Shown here: positions 13,685 to 21,101 of the stretch, piece after piece
How positions within the stretch are numbered: position 1 is the first letter of the stretch
How the letters are laid out: each line of letters starts with the position of its first letter
DNA from: Microvirga sp. BSC39
Lineage (GTDB): Bacteria; Pseudomonadota; Alphaproteobacteria; Rhizobiales; Beijerinckiaceae
DNA length: 36,820 nt
Direction: 5' to 3'
Assembly: GCF_000739015.1 (NCBI RefSeq)
Contig: NZ_JPUG01000035.1
Location: 1-36,820, forward strand
Made by a program: the position numbers and the translations under genes
Notes under the pieces: generated by a model
The model's input: the letters and a program-made list of their open reading frames with translations, nothing else
The model's database searches: none
Told to the model about the DNA's origin: nothing

Positions 13685-14230
13685 CGTTCGTCTCCATTGG
13701 TGCTGATCAAAGACACCTTGGACCATAACTGTTGTTCGGATTGCTTGATGTGCTGGCTTGCACACCACGCACTTGCGATCTCAGCTCCGGTGTTCTCGGG
13801 CTCCTGTGCGTTTTCTGTTATATGATCTGGAAGTCCATCGCTGTCATCCTTAACCCGGCCGGGAGCCTCGCAAGAGCAACCTGCTCAGTAGCGCCGGGGC
13901 TGTCCTGATAGTAATAGGGAACAGCCCTGATGCGATCACTCGCATTATGTGCCAGGTGAGAAAGCCGCTACCTGTTCACTCGGATCCAACGACCTTGGTT
14001 TCAATCGCAATACCCGTCTCGGCATAAGCGCCTCATGGCAACAGACCGGATTGCCCCAGGCCTTTCACTTCTCGTAGATCATCATCCTTGGTTGAGGCTT
14101 CGCCTTTAAGGAGAAGGCATGGCAATTCTTGGTCGCTATTGCCGTAGCAACAGGAACGCCCGCCGATAGCCATCGGGGATTCCGGGAGCAACGCCTCACC
14201 GGATAATGTCAGCGATGGAAAGGTCAGGAA
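13685..14230. other. intergenic region of lower GC, no gene supported
   Basis: The region before tRNA-Leu is less GC-rich than its surroundings. A GGGCTGT/ACAGCCC hairpin lies at about 13896-13928. A 16-codon ORF at 14119-14169 has AAGGAGAAGGC before its ATG but no other support. Nothing else could be assigned; it may be decayed accessory DNA. Confidence 0.5.
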
Positions 14231-14316
14231 TGGTGCGGACGGCGGGGGTCGAACCCGCACGGGCATAGCCCGAGGGATTTTAAGTCCCTTGCGTCTACCG
14301 GTTTCGCCACGTCCGC
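14231..14316 (-). tRNA. tRNA-Leu(UAA)
   Basis: An 86-base type II tRNA including an encoded CCA (14233-14231). The acceptor arm GCGGACG pairs with CGTCCGC, the anticodon arm AGGGA/TCCCT encloses CTTAAAA with anticodon TAA, and there is a long variable arm (CGGGCTATGCCCG) typical of leucine tRNAs. The T-arm is GCGGG-TTCGACC-CCCGC. It reads UUA and UUG codons. Confidence 0.96.
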
Positions 14317-14329
14317 TTCAGCAACGAGG

Positions 14330-14356
14330 GTTATCGGGCTGCGGGCTTGAGCGCAA
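14330..14356 (-). promoter_or_regulatory. possible promoter of tRNA-Leu
   Basis: On the minus strand TTGCGC (14356-14351), a 15-base gap and GATAAC (14335-14330), about 14 bases before the mature tRNA. The spacing is short, so this is tentative. Confidence 0.3.
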
Positions 14357-14385
14357 GTCCAACCGTGCGCGCCGGTTTCCCCTAA

Positions 14386-15573
14386 TCACTCCGGAGCGCG
14401 GAAGCCGTAGAGCCAGCCGTAGCGCTTCGTCATGCCCTCGGAGCCGAGATGGCGCATGACACGATCGCGCCCGAAGGCCACCAGAGAGCCTGCGTGATAG
14501 ATGCGCCCGTTGGTGCGGGCCTCCTTCTGGACCCGGGTCGCACGCCCGAGACGCTGCTTCTCATAGGCCGAGAGGAGCTGCGGGATGTCGCTCTGCGGAT
14601 CGCGTAACAGGGAGGCGAGGGTCGCGGCCTCTTCGATCGCCATCGCGGCTCCCTGGGCCAGGAACGGCAGGACCGGGTGGGCAGCGTCGCCGAGGAGAGC
14701 GATCCGGCCCTTGGCGAGGCGCTCGGCCGGGTGATCGAAGAGCGACCAGCGCAGCCATTCCTGCGGGCAGGCGAGCAACTCGCGCAGGGCAGGGGCGGCG
14801 GAGGCATAGCGGGCAAGCAGGTCCTCCCGCCGGCCGGGAGCGGCCCAGCCCTGCACCGGTGTCGGATTCCGCTGGATGGCCACGACATTGACGAGCCTGC
14901 CGCCGGCTATGGGGTAATGCACCACATGCCCCTGCGAGCCGAGCCAGAGGCCGGTCTCGTCGCCGGCGAGTTCGGCCGGTGCGGCGCTGCGCTCAAAGGT
15001 GGACCTCCAGGCGATGGTGCCGCGATAGGCAGGCGGCCTTCTGTCGCCGAGCTGCTGCCTGACTGTCGACCAGACCCCGTCGGCGCCAACGACCAGAGCG
15101 GCCGTGAGGGTCTCCTGGGCACCGCCGGCGGAGATCCACGTGAGGGAGGCCTGTGACGGGCCGGTCTCGACGCTCTCCACCGTTCGTCCCATGACCAAGC
15201 GGATCGACGGCTCCGAGCGGACGGCATCGAGCAGAATTGTCTGGAGATCGGCCCGGTGCACGACCCAATAGGGCGCCTCGAACCGCTCGCGCATGAAGGC
15301 GCCGAGGGCCACCTCGCCGATGCGCTTGCCTGAGCGGATGGCGCGCACCACGACACGCTCCGGCTCCGTCACTACGCGACGGAGCGCCGGCCCGAGTCCG
15401 AGCTTGATGAGGATGCGGCTCGCATTTGGGGACAGCTGGAGGCCGGCTCCGACCTCGCTGAACCCGGTGCGGCGCTCGATCAGTGTGACCGTGTGGCCCT
15501 GCCTAGCCAAGGCCAGAGCCGCCGTCAGGCCACCGATACCGGCTCCGACGACTGCAACCGAGAGATGCTGCAC
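14386..15573 (-). CDS. FAD-dependent monooxygenase (aromatic hydroxylase type)
   Basis: A 395-aa group A flavoprotein monooxygenase. The Rossmann FAD motif is VVGAGIGGLTAALALARQG (about residues 8-26), the DG motif is VVGADGVWSTVR (about 160-171) and the second FAD motif is ALLGDAAHPVLPFLAQGA (about 290-307). It resembles salicylate or 3-hydroxybenzoate 6-hydroxylases, which use NAD(P)H and O2 to hydroxylate aromatic rings; the substrate is unproven. Translation starts at GTG 15573, immediately after the TAA of the upstream zinc-finger gene, with no clear ribosome-binding site, so translational coupling is likely. Confidence 0.9.
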   Translation of the reverse strand: MQHLSVAVVGAGIGGLTAALALARQGHTVTLIERRTGFSEVGAGLQLSPNASRILIKLGLGPALRRVVTEPERVVVRAIRSGKRIGEVALGAFMRERFEAPYWVVHRADLQTILLDAVRSEPSIRLVMGRTVESVETGPSQASLTWISAGGAQETLTAALVVGADGVWSTVRQQLGDRRPPAYRGTIAWRSTFERSAAPAELAGDETGLWLGSQGHVVHYPIAGGRLVNVVAIQRNPTPVQGWAAPGRREDLLARYASAAPALRELLACPQEWLRWSLFDHPAERLAKGRIALLGDAAHPVLPFLAQGAAMAIEEAATLASLLRDPQSDIPQLLSAYEKQRLGRATRVQKEARTNGRIYHAGSLVAFGRDRVMRHLGSEGMTKRYGWLYGFRAPE

Positions 15574-15837
15574 TTAACGCGAGGAGGCCGAGCCCGCGAA
15601 ATCGGGCTCCCAGACGCATTCGGCCGGGCGGGCCTCGTCGAACTTCAGGGATGGGTCGTACTTGAACAGGGTCGAGCAGTAGGAGCAGATCGTCTCGCTG
15701 TCATAGCCCATGTCGATGAACACATGGGGATGATCGAAGGGAGGGGTTGCTCCGATGCACATGAACTCCTTCGAGCCCACGTGAATGACGGGAACGCCCG
15801 GATCGTTGTGGAAGTGGGGTGTGCCTTTGTCAGCCAT
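15574..15837 (-). CDS. CHCC-type zinc-finger domain protein
   Basis: An 87-aa protein matching the zf-CHCC family (PF10276): C in EFMCIGA, H in PFDHPHVFID, then ICSYCSTLFKYD with the paired cysteines (about residues 25-63). In mitochondria the related NDUFS6 subunit of complex I binds zinc with this motif; in alphaproteobacteria stand-alone copies are common and may have the same role in NADH dehydrogenase assembly (knowledge plus inference). ATG 15837 (MADKGTPHFH) is the natural start. It sits directly upstream of the monooxygenase gene with no gap. Confidence 0.88.
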   Translation of the reverse strand: MADKGTPHFHNDPGVPVIHVGSKEFMCIGATPPFDHPHVFIDMGYDSETICSYCSTLFKYDPSLKFDEARPAECVWEPDFAGSASSR

Positions 15838-15981
15838 TGCCGTTGCTCTGAAGCGATGAAATTTGGCGCACCATAATGGCCGATCGGCCATGCGCCTAGA
15901 GCAAATTTCCAGCGATTGCATCCGGCGGAAGGGGTGCTAGGTAGAACCCAACCCCTGGATTCCTCCAACGTCACCGGTTCC

Positions 15982-16746
15982 ATGCGCTATTTCAATTCCA
16001 ACGGCGTGAGCATCGCCTATGTCGACGTTCCGCCCCATGAGGGGCAGGGCGATCCGATCCTGCTGATCCACGGCTTCGCCTCGAACCACGCGGTGAACTG
16101 GGTCAACACCCTCTGGGTGAAGACCCTGACGCGGGCGGGATACCGGGTCGTCGCTTTCGACAACCGGGGGCACGGGGAGAGCGAGAAGCTCTACGATCCC
16201 GAGGCTTACAATTCCTATCGCATGGCGGAGGACGGCTGTCGGCTTCTCGACCATCTCGGCATCGAGCGGGCGGACGTGATGGGCTATTCCATGGGCGCGC
16301 GGATCACCGCCCATATGGCGCTCACGGCCCCGGAGCGGATGCGCTCCATGCTGCTCGGCGGCTTAGGCATCCATCTCGTCGAAGGGGTCGGCCTGCCGCT
16401 CGGCATCGCCGATGCCATGGAGGTGCGCTCCCTCGATGATCTCACCGATCCCATGCAGCGCATGTTCCGGGCCTTCGCCGAGCAGACGGGCAGCGACCTC
16501 AAGGCCCTGGCCGCCTGTATCCGTGGGTCGCGGCAGGCGCTGACCCGGGAGGAAGTCGCCTCCATCACGTTGCCGACCCTGGTCTCGGTCGGCACCAAGG
16601 ACGACGTGTCGGGCTCAGGTCCGGAGCTCGCCAAGCTGATCCCGAACGCGACCGCCCTCGACATTCCGGGGCGAGACCACAACCTTGCCGTGGGCGACAA
16701 GGTGCACAAGCAGGGCGTGCTCGATTTCCTGGCGCAGCGTCCGTAA
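15982..16746 (+). CDS. alpha/beta hydrolase
   Basis: A 254-aa alpha/beta hydrolase fold enzyme. The oxyanion loop is LLIHGFASNH (about residues 27-36), the nucleophile is S103 in MGYSMGAR, the acid is D207 or D208 in GTKDD and the catalytic histidine is H233 in PGRDHN. FDNRGHGES (about 59-67) is a typical family landmark. The substrate cannot be predicted. I chose ATG 15982 over TTG 15916 because the domain starts right after it, though neither has a good ribosome-binding site. It is divergent from the zinc-finger gene and followed 58 bp later by the small methyltransferase gene. Confidence 0.88.
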   Translation: MRYFNSNGVSIAYVDVPPHEGQGDPILLIHGFASNHAVNWVNTLWVKTLTRAGYRVVAFDNRGHGESEKLYDPEAYNSYRMAEDGCRLLDHLGIERADVMGYSMGARITAHMALTAPERMRSMLLGGLGIHLVEGVGLPLGIADAMEVRSLDDLTDPMQRMFRAFAEQTGSDLKALAACIRGSRQALTREEVASITLPTLVSVGTKDDVSGSGPELAKLIPNATALDIPGRDHNLAVGDKVHKQGVLDFLAQRP

Positions 16747-16804
16747 GGCACTTAACCTTGGCTTTGAAGGGCTCCTCCCCATATCCCTGCGGCAGGAGTG
16801 ACGA

Positions 16805-17296
16805 ATGACCCGACTCGATTCCGTGATCCGGCGCCTGACCGCACAGCGCGACCTCCTGAACTGGGCGGCCGAGGAAATCGGCCCGACCGGGCTCATACTC
16901 GAACTCGGCCTCGGCAACGGCCGCACCTACGATCACCTGCGAACCAGGCTGCCCGGCCGCGAGATCTACGCCTTCGAGCGCTCCCCGGCGGCCCACCCGG
17001 ACTGCTACCCGCCCGAAGGGTACCTGATCGTCGGGGATATCTTCGAGACGCTGCCGGCCTTCATCGAGCGGGTGGGGCAAGGCTCGGCGGCACTGATCCA
17101 CACCGACATCGGCACCGGTGACGAGGCGGCCAACCGGCAGCTTGCCCTGCGGCTGTCGCCCCTGCTCGATTCCCTGCTCCAGCCGGGAGGTCTCCTGATC
17201 GCCGACCGTGCCTTCGAGATGCCCTCCTGCACCGACATCTCGTCCCAGACGATCGTGCCCGAGGGCCGCTATTTCGTGTATCGGCGCGACGCCTGA
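16805..17296 (+). CDS. small class I SAM-dependent methyltransferase
   Basis: A 163-aa protein with a SAM-binding motif ILELGLGNGRTYDHLR (about residues 31-46), then an acidic strand (YAFERS) and IVGDIFETLP (about 74-83). It ends GRYFVYRRDA. The length and pattern resemble the alphaproteobacterial Methyltransf_17 family (PF12692), whose substrates are unknown. GGAGTGACGA precedes ATG 16805. It converges with the crotonase-family gene; their stop codons are almost touching (17296 and 17299). Confidence 0.82.
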   Translation: MTRLDSVIRRLTAQRDLLNWAAEEIGPTGLILELGLGNGRTYDHLRTRLPGREIYAFERSPAAHPDCYPPEGYLIVGDIFETLPAFIERVGQGSAALIHTDIGTGDEAANRQLALRLSPLLDSLLQPGGLLIADRAFEMPSCTDISSQTIVPEGRYFVYRRDA

Positions 17297-17298
17297 GC

Positions 17299-18099
17299 CT
17301 ACCTCCCGCTGAAAGCCGGCCTGCGCTTCTGCAGGAAGGCCTCGCGCCCCTCGACCGCATCCATGCTGTCGAAGCAGAGATCGGCAAGAGCCAGCGGATC
17401 GGCATTCGGGTGCCCGACTCCGACCGCGTCGTCGATGGCAGCCTTGGCAGCCCGGATCGTCAGGGGCGCGTTTTCGGCGATGCTCTCAGCGAGCGCCTGT
17501 GTGACTGCTTCCAGCTCGCCATCAGGAACCAGCCGCTGCACGACGCTCAATCGATGCGCCTCCTGAGCGCCGAGCCGCCGTGCTGTGAAGAACAGGTCCT
17601 TGGCGGCAGGAGCCCCGACGGCTGCGGTCACGAGCTTCATAGCGCCGGGAGGATATCCGACCCCGAGCCGCGCTGCCGGGATGCCGAAGATGGCGGTCTC
17701 GGAGGCAACCCGCAGATCGCACGAGAGGGCAAGGCCGAAGCCGCCGCCGAGGCAGAAACCGCGAATCATGGCGATGACGGGCTTGGAGCAATGGGCCACG
17801 GCCCAGAAGGCCGCCTCGTTGGCGGCCTCGTAGAGCCGCCCGCCCTCGGCATTGGCCCGTACCGTCGCGAACTCGGCAATGTCCGCCCCGGAGGCGAAGG
17901 AGGCCTGTCCCGCGCCCCTCAGGACGATCACCCGGACAGCCGCGTCCCGGTCGAGGGCCTCCATCAGTGAGGGGAAGGCCTTCCACATCTCCAGGTCCAC
18001 TGCATTGTGCTTAGGAACATTGTCGATGGCCACGGTTGCAATGCTGCCGCTGAGGGAAACGGCAAGCTTGGACGTTGCTGGCGAAAAAGAGTAGGTCAT
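17299..18099 (-). CDS. enoyl-CoA hydratase/isomerase (crotonase) family protein
   Basis: A 266-aa crotonase-fold protein. The oxyanion-hole segments are FASGADIAEF (about residues 68-77) and GFCLGGGFGLALSCDLRVA (about 114-132). The two catalytic glutamates of true enoyl-CoA hydratase appear to be replaced: the first by alanine (IPAARLGV in place of PE-xLG) and the second probably by aspartate (AAKDLFF). It is therefore unlikely to be a standard hydratase and may act as an isomerase, hydrolase or decarboxylase on an acyl-CoA. A palindromic repeat and cysE lie upstream on the opposite strand. Confidence 0.87.
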   Translation of the reverse strand: MTYSFSPATSKLAVSLSGSIATVAIDNVPKHNAVDLEMWKAFPSLMEALDRDAAVRVIVLRGAGQASFASGADIAEFATVRANAEGGRLYEAANEAAFWAVAHCSKPVIAMIRGFCLGGGFGLALSCDLRVASETAIFGIPAARLGVGYPPGAMKLVTAAVGAPAAKDLFFTARRLGAQEAHRLSVVQRLVPDGELEAVTQALAESIAENAPLTIRAAKAAIDDAVGVGHPNADPLALADLCFDSMDAVEGREAFLQKRRPAFSGR

Positions 18100-18155
18100 G
18101 GCTCGTTTGGATCTGTAGTAAGGGCCTCGGCTTCTTATCTATGCTTGAGGCGATA

Positions 18156-18225
18156 GCGCGTCGTGCGGAAAAGTGGATCCGGTTTTCACTCACGCGGCCC
18201 TTTGGGTTCGGTCCGCACGACGCGC
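18156..18225. repeat. dispersed palindrome, AAAGTG-core family (copy B)
   Basis: Perfect 14-base arms, GCGCGTCGTGCGGA (18156-18169) and its reverse complement (18212-18225), around a core AAAGTGGATCCGGTTTTC. It lies in the cysE leader, between the divergent crotonase and cysE genes. Copies A (2668) and C (19986) share the core. Confidence 0.8.
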
Positions 18226-18249
18226 CAGCAAGGCCGGCAGGAGAACACC

Positions 18250-19086
18250 ATGACACAGACGCGCCTGAAGCCGGGAGCCCCCGATGCCGTCGCCGGAAAG
18301 GTCGATCCGATCTGGGACCGCCTGCGCTCCGAAGCCGAAGCGATCATCCAGGCCGAGCCTGCCATGGCGGGCTTCGTCCTCAGCGCCATCCTGCACCAGC
18401 CAAGCCTGGAGGCTGCGGTGATCCACCGGGTCGCCTCCCGTCTTGGTCATGCCGCTGTGCCGGCCGACATCATCGAGCAGATTTTCCTCGAGGCTGTGGA
18501 GGACGACCGAACCATTGGGGCAGCCATGCGGGCGGACATCAGCGCGGTGCTCGACCGGGATCCCGTGGTCACCCGGGCCGTCGAGCCCGTGCTCTACTTC
18601 AAGGGCTTCCACGCCATACAGACCCATCGGCTGGCCCACTGGCTGTGGAAGAGGGGGAGGCAGGATTTCGCCCTCTACCTTCAGAGCCGCTCGTCCGAGG
18701 CGTTCCAGACCGACATTCACCCGGCAGCGCGCATCGGGCGGGGCATCTTCCTCGACCACGCCACCGGGCTCGTGGTGGGCGCCACCGCGGTCATTGAGGA
18801 CAATGTCTCCATGCTCCAGGACGTGACCCTGGGAGGAACCGGCAAGGAGCGGGGCGATCGGCATCCCAAGATCCGACAGGGCGTGCTCATCGGCGCCGGC
18901 GCCAAGATCCTGGGCAATATCGAGATCGGCCATTGCGCGAGAATCGCCGCAGGCTCTGTCGTGCTCAAGCCCGTGCCCCATAATGCCACGGTGGCTGGCG
19001 TTCCCGCTAAGGTCATCGGTACGGCCGGATGCGAGGAGCCGGCCAGGTCCATGAATCACTGCTTCTCCGACACCGACGGAATCTGA
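18250..19086 (+). CDS. cysE: serine O-acetyltransferase
   Basis: A 278-aa CysE. The N-terminal helical domain (IWDRLRSEAEAIIQAEPAMA, then FVLSAILHQPSLE) is typical, followed by the left-handed beta-helix with hexapeptide repeats: the catalytic DHATGLVVGATAVIEDNVSM stretch (about residues 178-197), then IGAGAKILGNIEIGHCARIA and VAGVPAKVIG. It makes O-acetylserine from serine and acetyl-CoA, the first step of cysteine synthesis. AGGAGAACACC before ATG 18250 decides the start; an upstream in-frame start lies inside the palindromic repeat. The last 17 residues include the tail where cysteine synthase normally docks, ending in isoleucine (DTDGI), as that interaction requires. Confidence 0.95.
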   Translation: MTQTRLKPGAPDAVAGKVDPIWDRLRSEAEAIIQAEPAMAGFVLSAILHQPSLEAAVIHRVASRLGHAAVPADIIEQIFLEAVEDDRTIGAAMRADISAVLDRDPVVTRAVEPVLYFKGFHAIQTHRLAHWLWKRGRQDFALYLQSRSSEAFQTDIHPAARIGRGIFLDHATGLVVGATAVIEDNVSMLQDVTLGGTGKERGDRHPKIRQGVLIGAGAKILGNIEIGHCARIAAGSVVLKPVPHNATVAGVPAKVIGTAGCEEPARSMNHCFSDTDGI

Positions 19087-19176
19087 GGACGGGATCCGTT
19101 CGGGACCTAACGGCGCTTGCTCGCGTTTGCCGGGCATGGCAATTGCAGCAAACGTGACAGTAAGAAAGGACCTGTA

Positions 19177-19389
19177 GTGGATAAAACCGAGATGGCTAAA
19201 GTCGAGCGCTACCTGCGCCAGACCTTTGCAAACCACTCGATCCGCGTCGTCGGGCGGCCGAAGAAGACCGACTCTGCGGAAGTTTACATCGGTGAGGAAT
19301 TCGTCGGCGTTCTCTTCGTCGACGATGAGGATGGGGACCGTTCCTTCAACTTCACCATGGCGATCCTCGATACGGATCTCGAGGACTAG
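19177..19389 (+). CDS. DUF3126 family protein
   Basis: A 70-aa protein (translated MDKTEMAKVERYLRQTF from GTG 19177) matching the DUF3126 family, a short alphaproteobacterial protein of unknown function. The core is IRVVGRPKKTDSAEVYIGEE then FVGVLFVDDEDGDRSF and FTMAILD. AAAGGA six bases before the GTG decides the start against a longer frame. It is downstream of cysE and ends just before a strong terminator. Confidence 0.88.
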   Translation: MDKTEMAKVERYLRQTFANHSIRVVGRPKKTDSAEVYIGEEFVGVLFVDDEDGDRSFNFTMAILDTDLED

Positions 19390-19399
19390 GCGCTTTTTC

Positions 19400-19434
19400 G
19401 CAGCAGACCCTCCCCAGGGTTCTGCTGCTTTTTT
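19400..19434 (+). terminator. Rho-independent terminator after DUF3126
   Basis: GCAGCAGACCCT pairs with AGGGTTCTGCTGC (one bulged base) around a short CCCC loop, followed by six T residues. It begins 10 bp after the stop codon. Confidence 0.88.
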
Positions 19435-19448
19435 CTGCCGGACCATCG

Positions 19449-19979
19449 ATGCCGATCTACAGCCTCGACGATACCGCCCCGACCCTTCCCGAACCCGGCC
19501 GCTTCTGGATTGCGCCGGACGCCCATGTGATCGGTAAAGTCCGGCTGGGGCGGGATGTGGGCATCTGGTTCGGCGCCGTGCTGCGCGGCGACAATGAGCT
19601 CATCGATATCGGCGAGGCCACGAACATTCAGGAAGGCGCGCTGCTGCATACCGACATGGGTGCGCCCTTGAGCGTCGGCCCAGGATGCACCATCGGGCAC
19701 AAAGCCATCCTCCACGGCTGCACCATCGGCGAGAACTCCCTGATCGGCATGGGCGCCACAGTGCTCAACCATGCGCGCATCGGCGCCAATTGCCTTGTGG
19801 GCGCCAACGCCCTCGTCACCGAGGGCAAGGAGTTTCCCGACAATTCCCTTATCGTCGGCGCTCCGGCCAAGGCCATTCGGGTGCTTGATGCCGAGGCCAT
19901 CGAGCGGCTTCGGTTGTCGGCCAGGAGCTACGTGGAGAACTGGCAGCGTTTCGCCCAAAAAATGAGGCGGATCGACTGA
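19449..19979 (+). CDS. gamma-carbonic anhydrase family protein
   Basis: A 176-aa left-handed beta-helix protein of the gamma-carbonic anhydrase/YrdA group. The three histidine metal ligands are at H67 (LLHTDMG), H84 and H89 (IGHKAILHGC). VLRGDNE (about residues 44-50) and IQEGALLH (about 60-67) are family landmarks. It would be a trimer with metal sites between subunits. The glutamates important in the archaeal Cam enzyme cannot be confirmed, so real carbonic anhydrase activity is uncertain. It follows the DUF3126 terminator and may have its own promoter. Confidence 0.9.
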   Translation: MPIYSLDDTAPTLPEPGRFWIAPDAHVIGKVRLGRDVGIWFGAVLRGDNELIDIGEATNIQEGALLHTDMGAPLSVGPGCTIGHKAILHGCTIGENSLIGMGATVLNHARIGANCLVGANALVTEGKEFPDNSLIVGAPAKAIRVLDAEAIERLRLSARSYVENWQRFAQKMRRID

Positions 19980-19985
19980 TCCGTG

Positions 19986-20040
19986 GCGCATCGTGCGAGA
20001 AAGTGGATCCAGTTTTTCAGCTTTGAACGACGCGTTGAGC
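19986..20040. repeat. dispersed palindrome, AAAGTG-core family (copy C, degenerate)
   Basis: It begins GCGCATCGTGCGAGAAAGTG and continues GATCCAGTTTTTC, closely matching copy B at 18156. The right arm is decayed (AACGACGCGTT), so the stem is weak. Confidence 0.7.
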
Positions 20041-20069
20041 AAAAAAAGGCGGATCGGTCGATCCGCCTT
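20041..20069 (-). terminator. terminator of the transglutaminase-like peptidase gene
   Basis: A perfect 11-bp stem, AAGGCGGATCG (20046-20056) with CGATCCGCCTT (20059-20069), and a 2-base gap in the written form. On the minus strand it is followed by seven T residues, so it serves the gene ending at 20136. Confidence 0.85.
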
Positions 20070-20135
20070 AAGTCTTCTGACATCGATGGTGGAAAACGGA
20101 AAAGCGGGCGCCCGTGGACGCCGGCTTCGAAATTT

Positions 20136-20819
20136 TTAGCGGTTCGCGGTGGTGGTCGGCGACGAGATGATGCCGCCCAGCGAAACCCAGCCGATTGCGT
20201 CCTGGCTTTCGCGCTTGATGTAGACATAGCCGGTGCGGTGCCAGGGGAGGACCGAGGAGGTCTTGTTGTCGAGGACGAAGTCGCCGCGGCTGGTGCGAAC
20301 CATCAGCACGGCATGACCTTCGCCGAGCTCGTCGATCACGACCGTCATGCGCATGGCCCGGCGGGGCAGGCCAGCCTCCACGAGAAGGCGGCGCTTCAGA
20401 AGCTGGAAGTCTTCGCAGTCACCCTTGCCATCATCCGGGAAGCCCCAGGTGTCCACAACGCCGAAGTGATCCGCGTCCGTCACGGCCTTGATGCTTGAAT
20501 TCACGCGCTGGTTGATCGACACGATGGTCTTCCACGCCTGAGGCGTCAGCTCGATCTTGTCGGCCTCCGTCACGTCGACGGCGCACTCGGAGCGGTATTT
20601 CTCGCAGAACTGGGACCAGCCGAGAAGCGGCTTGGCAATTCCGACGCTCGAGATCGGGGCGCTGTTGGTGGGCAGGGATGCCAGGGTCTGGGCCTGAGCG
20701 GCAGCACCGGAAAACAGGAGGGAAAGCCCGAGGAAAACTGTTTTAATGAATTTGCCGGAAAATGCCGACTTCTCATTTGCGCCACAGAAAAGGCCGTTCT
20801 TGAAATAATCCTGCCGCAT
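20136..20819 (-). CDS. transglutaminase-like cysteine peptidase
   Basis: A 227-aa exported protein of the bacterial transglutaminase-like cysteine proteinase family (BTLCP, PF06035), the family of LapG. The catalytic triad is C135 (GKGDCEDFQLLK), H169 (GEGHAVLMV) and D184 (FVLDNKTSSV). The N-terminus holds a signal peptide (FIKTVFLGLSLLFSGAAAQA) after a 23-residue lead. ATG 20819 follows GGTGGGG. LapG cleaves the adhesin LapA at the cell surface; no adhesin or LapD is nearby, so the substrate is unknown. A perfect CtrA box lies 13 bp upstream. Confidence 0.9.
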   Translation of the reverse strand: MRQDYFKNGLFCGANEKSAFSGKFIKTVFLGLSLLFSGAAAQAQTLASLPTNSAPISSVGIAKPLLGWSQFCEKYRSECAVDVTEADKIELTPQAWKTIVSINQRVNSSIKAVTDADHFGVVDTWGFPDDGKGDCEDFQLLKRRLLVEAGLPRRAMRMTVVIDELGEGHAVLMVRTSRGDFVLDNKTSSVLPWHRTGYVYIKRESQDAIGWVSLGGIISSPTTTANR

Positions 20820-20831
20820 GCCCCACCAGCC

Positions 20832-20850
20832 GGTTAACGTTCTTTTAACC
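20832..20850 (-). promoter_or_regulatory. perfect CtrA-type box
   Basis: TTAA (20834-20837), seven bases, TTAA (20845-20848), flanked to give the palindrome GGTTAA-N7-TTAACC. This matches the CtrA consensus TTAA-N7-TTAAC in both directions. TTAAC half-sites also occur near 20899 and 20933. CtrA is the cell-cycle master regulator of alphaproteobacteria. The site sits 13-31 bp before the start codon, where binding would more readily repress than activate unless transcription starts further upstream. Confidence 0.6.
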
Positions 20851-21101
20851 AAACTGACATGGTTACATTTTAGGCTCAAGCGGAAAGTAAAAGGTGAGTT
20901 AACGCGTCGCGCTTCACCCGGTTCCGTTATGGTTAACAAAAATTATCAAGGGCGCACGCCAGAGGCAACAGGGCTTCCTCTCCGTTAAGCTTGGTTGCTG
21001 CTAAGTAGTTGGTTTTTCTCGACCGGGAGGCCAAATAGAGGTTAGGTCCCACCAGCCTCCGGCCGGAGATTCCCGGCAGCCGCCTCATACAAAAGCATTA
21101 C

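Noticed and set aside
14119..14169. 16-codon ORF with a strong AAGGAG before ATG
   Set aside because: Too short, polar and without a promoter or terminator around it; kept only as a note in the intergenic entry.
14033..14266. Minus-strand ORF of 77 codons starting MPVRVRPPPSAP
   Set aside because: Its start is translated from the tRNA-Leu 3' half; this peptide start is a known artefact of reading tRNA T-arms. No ribosome-binding site or family.
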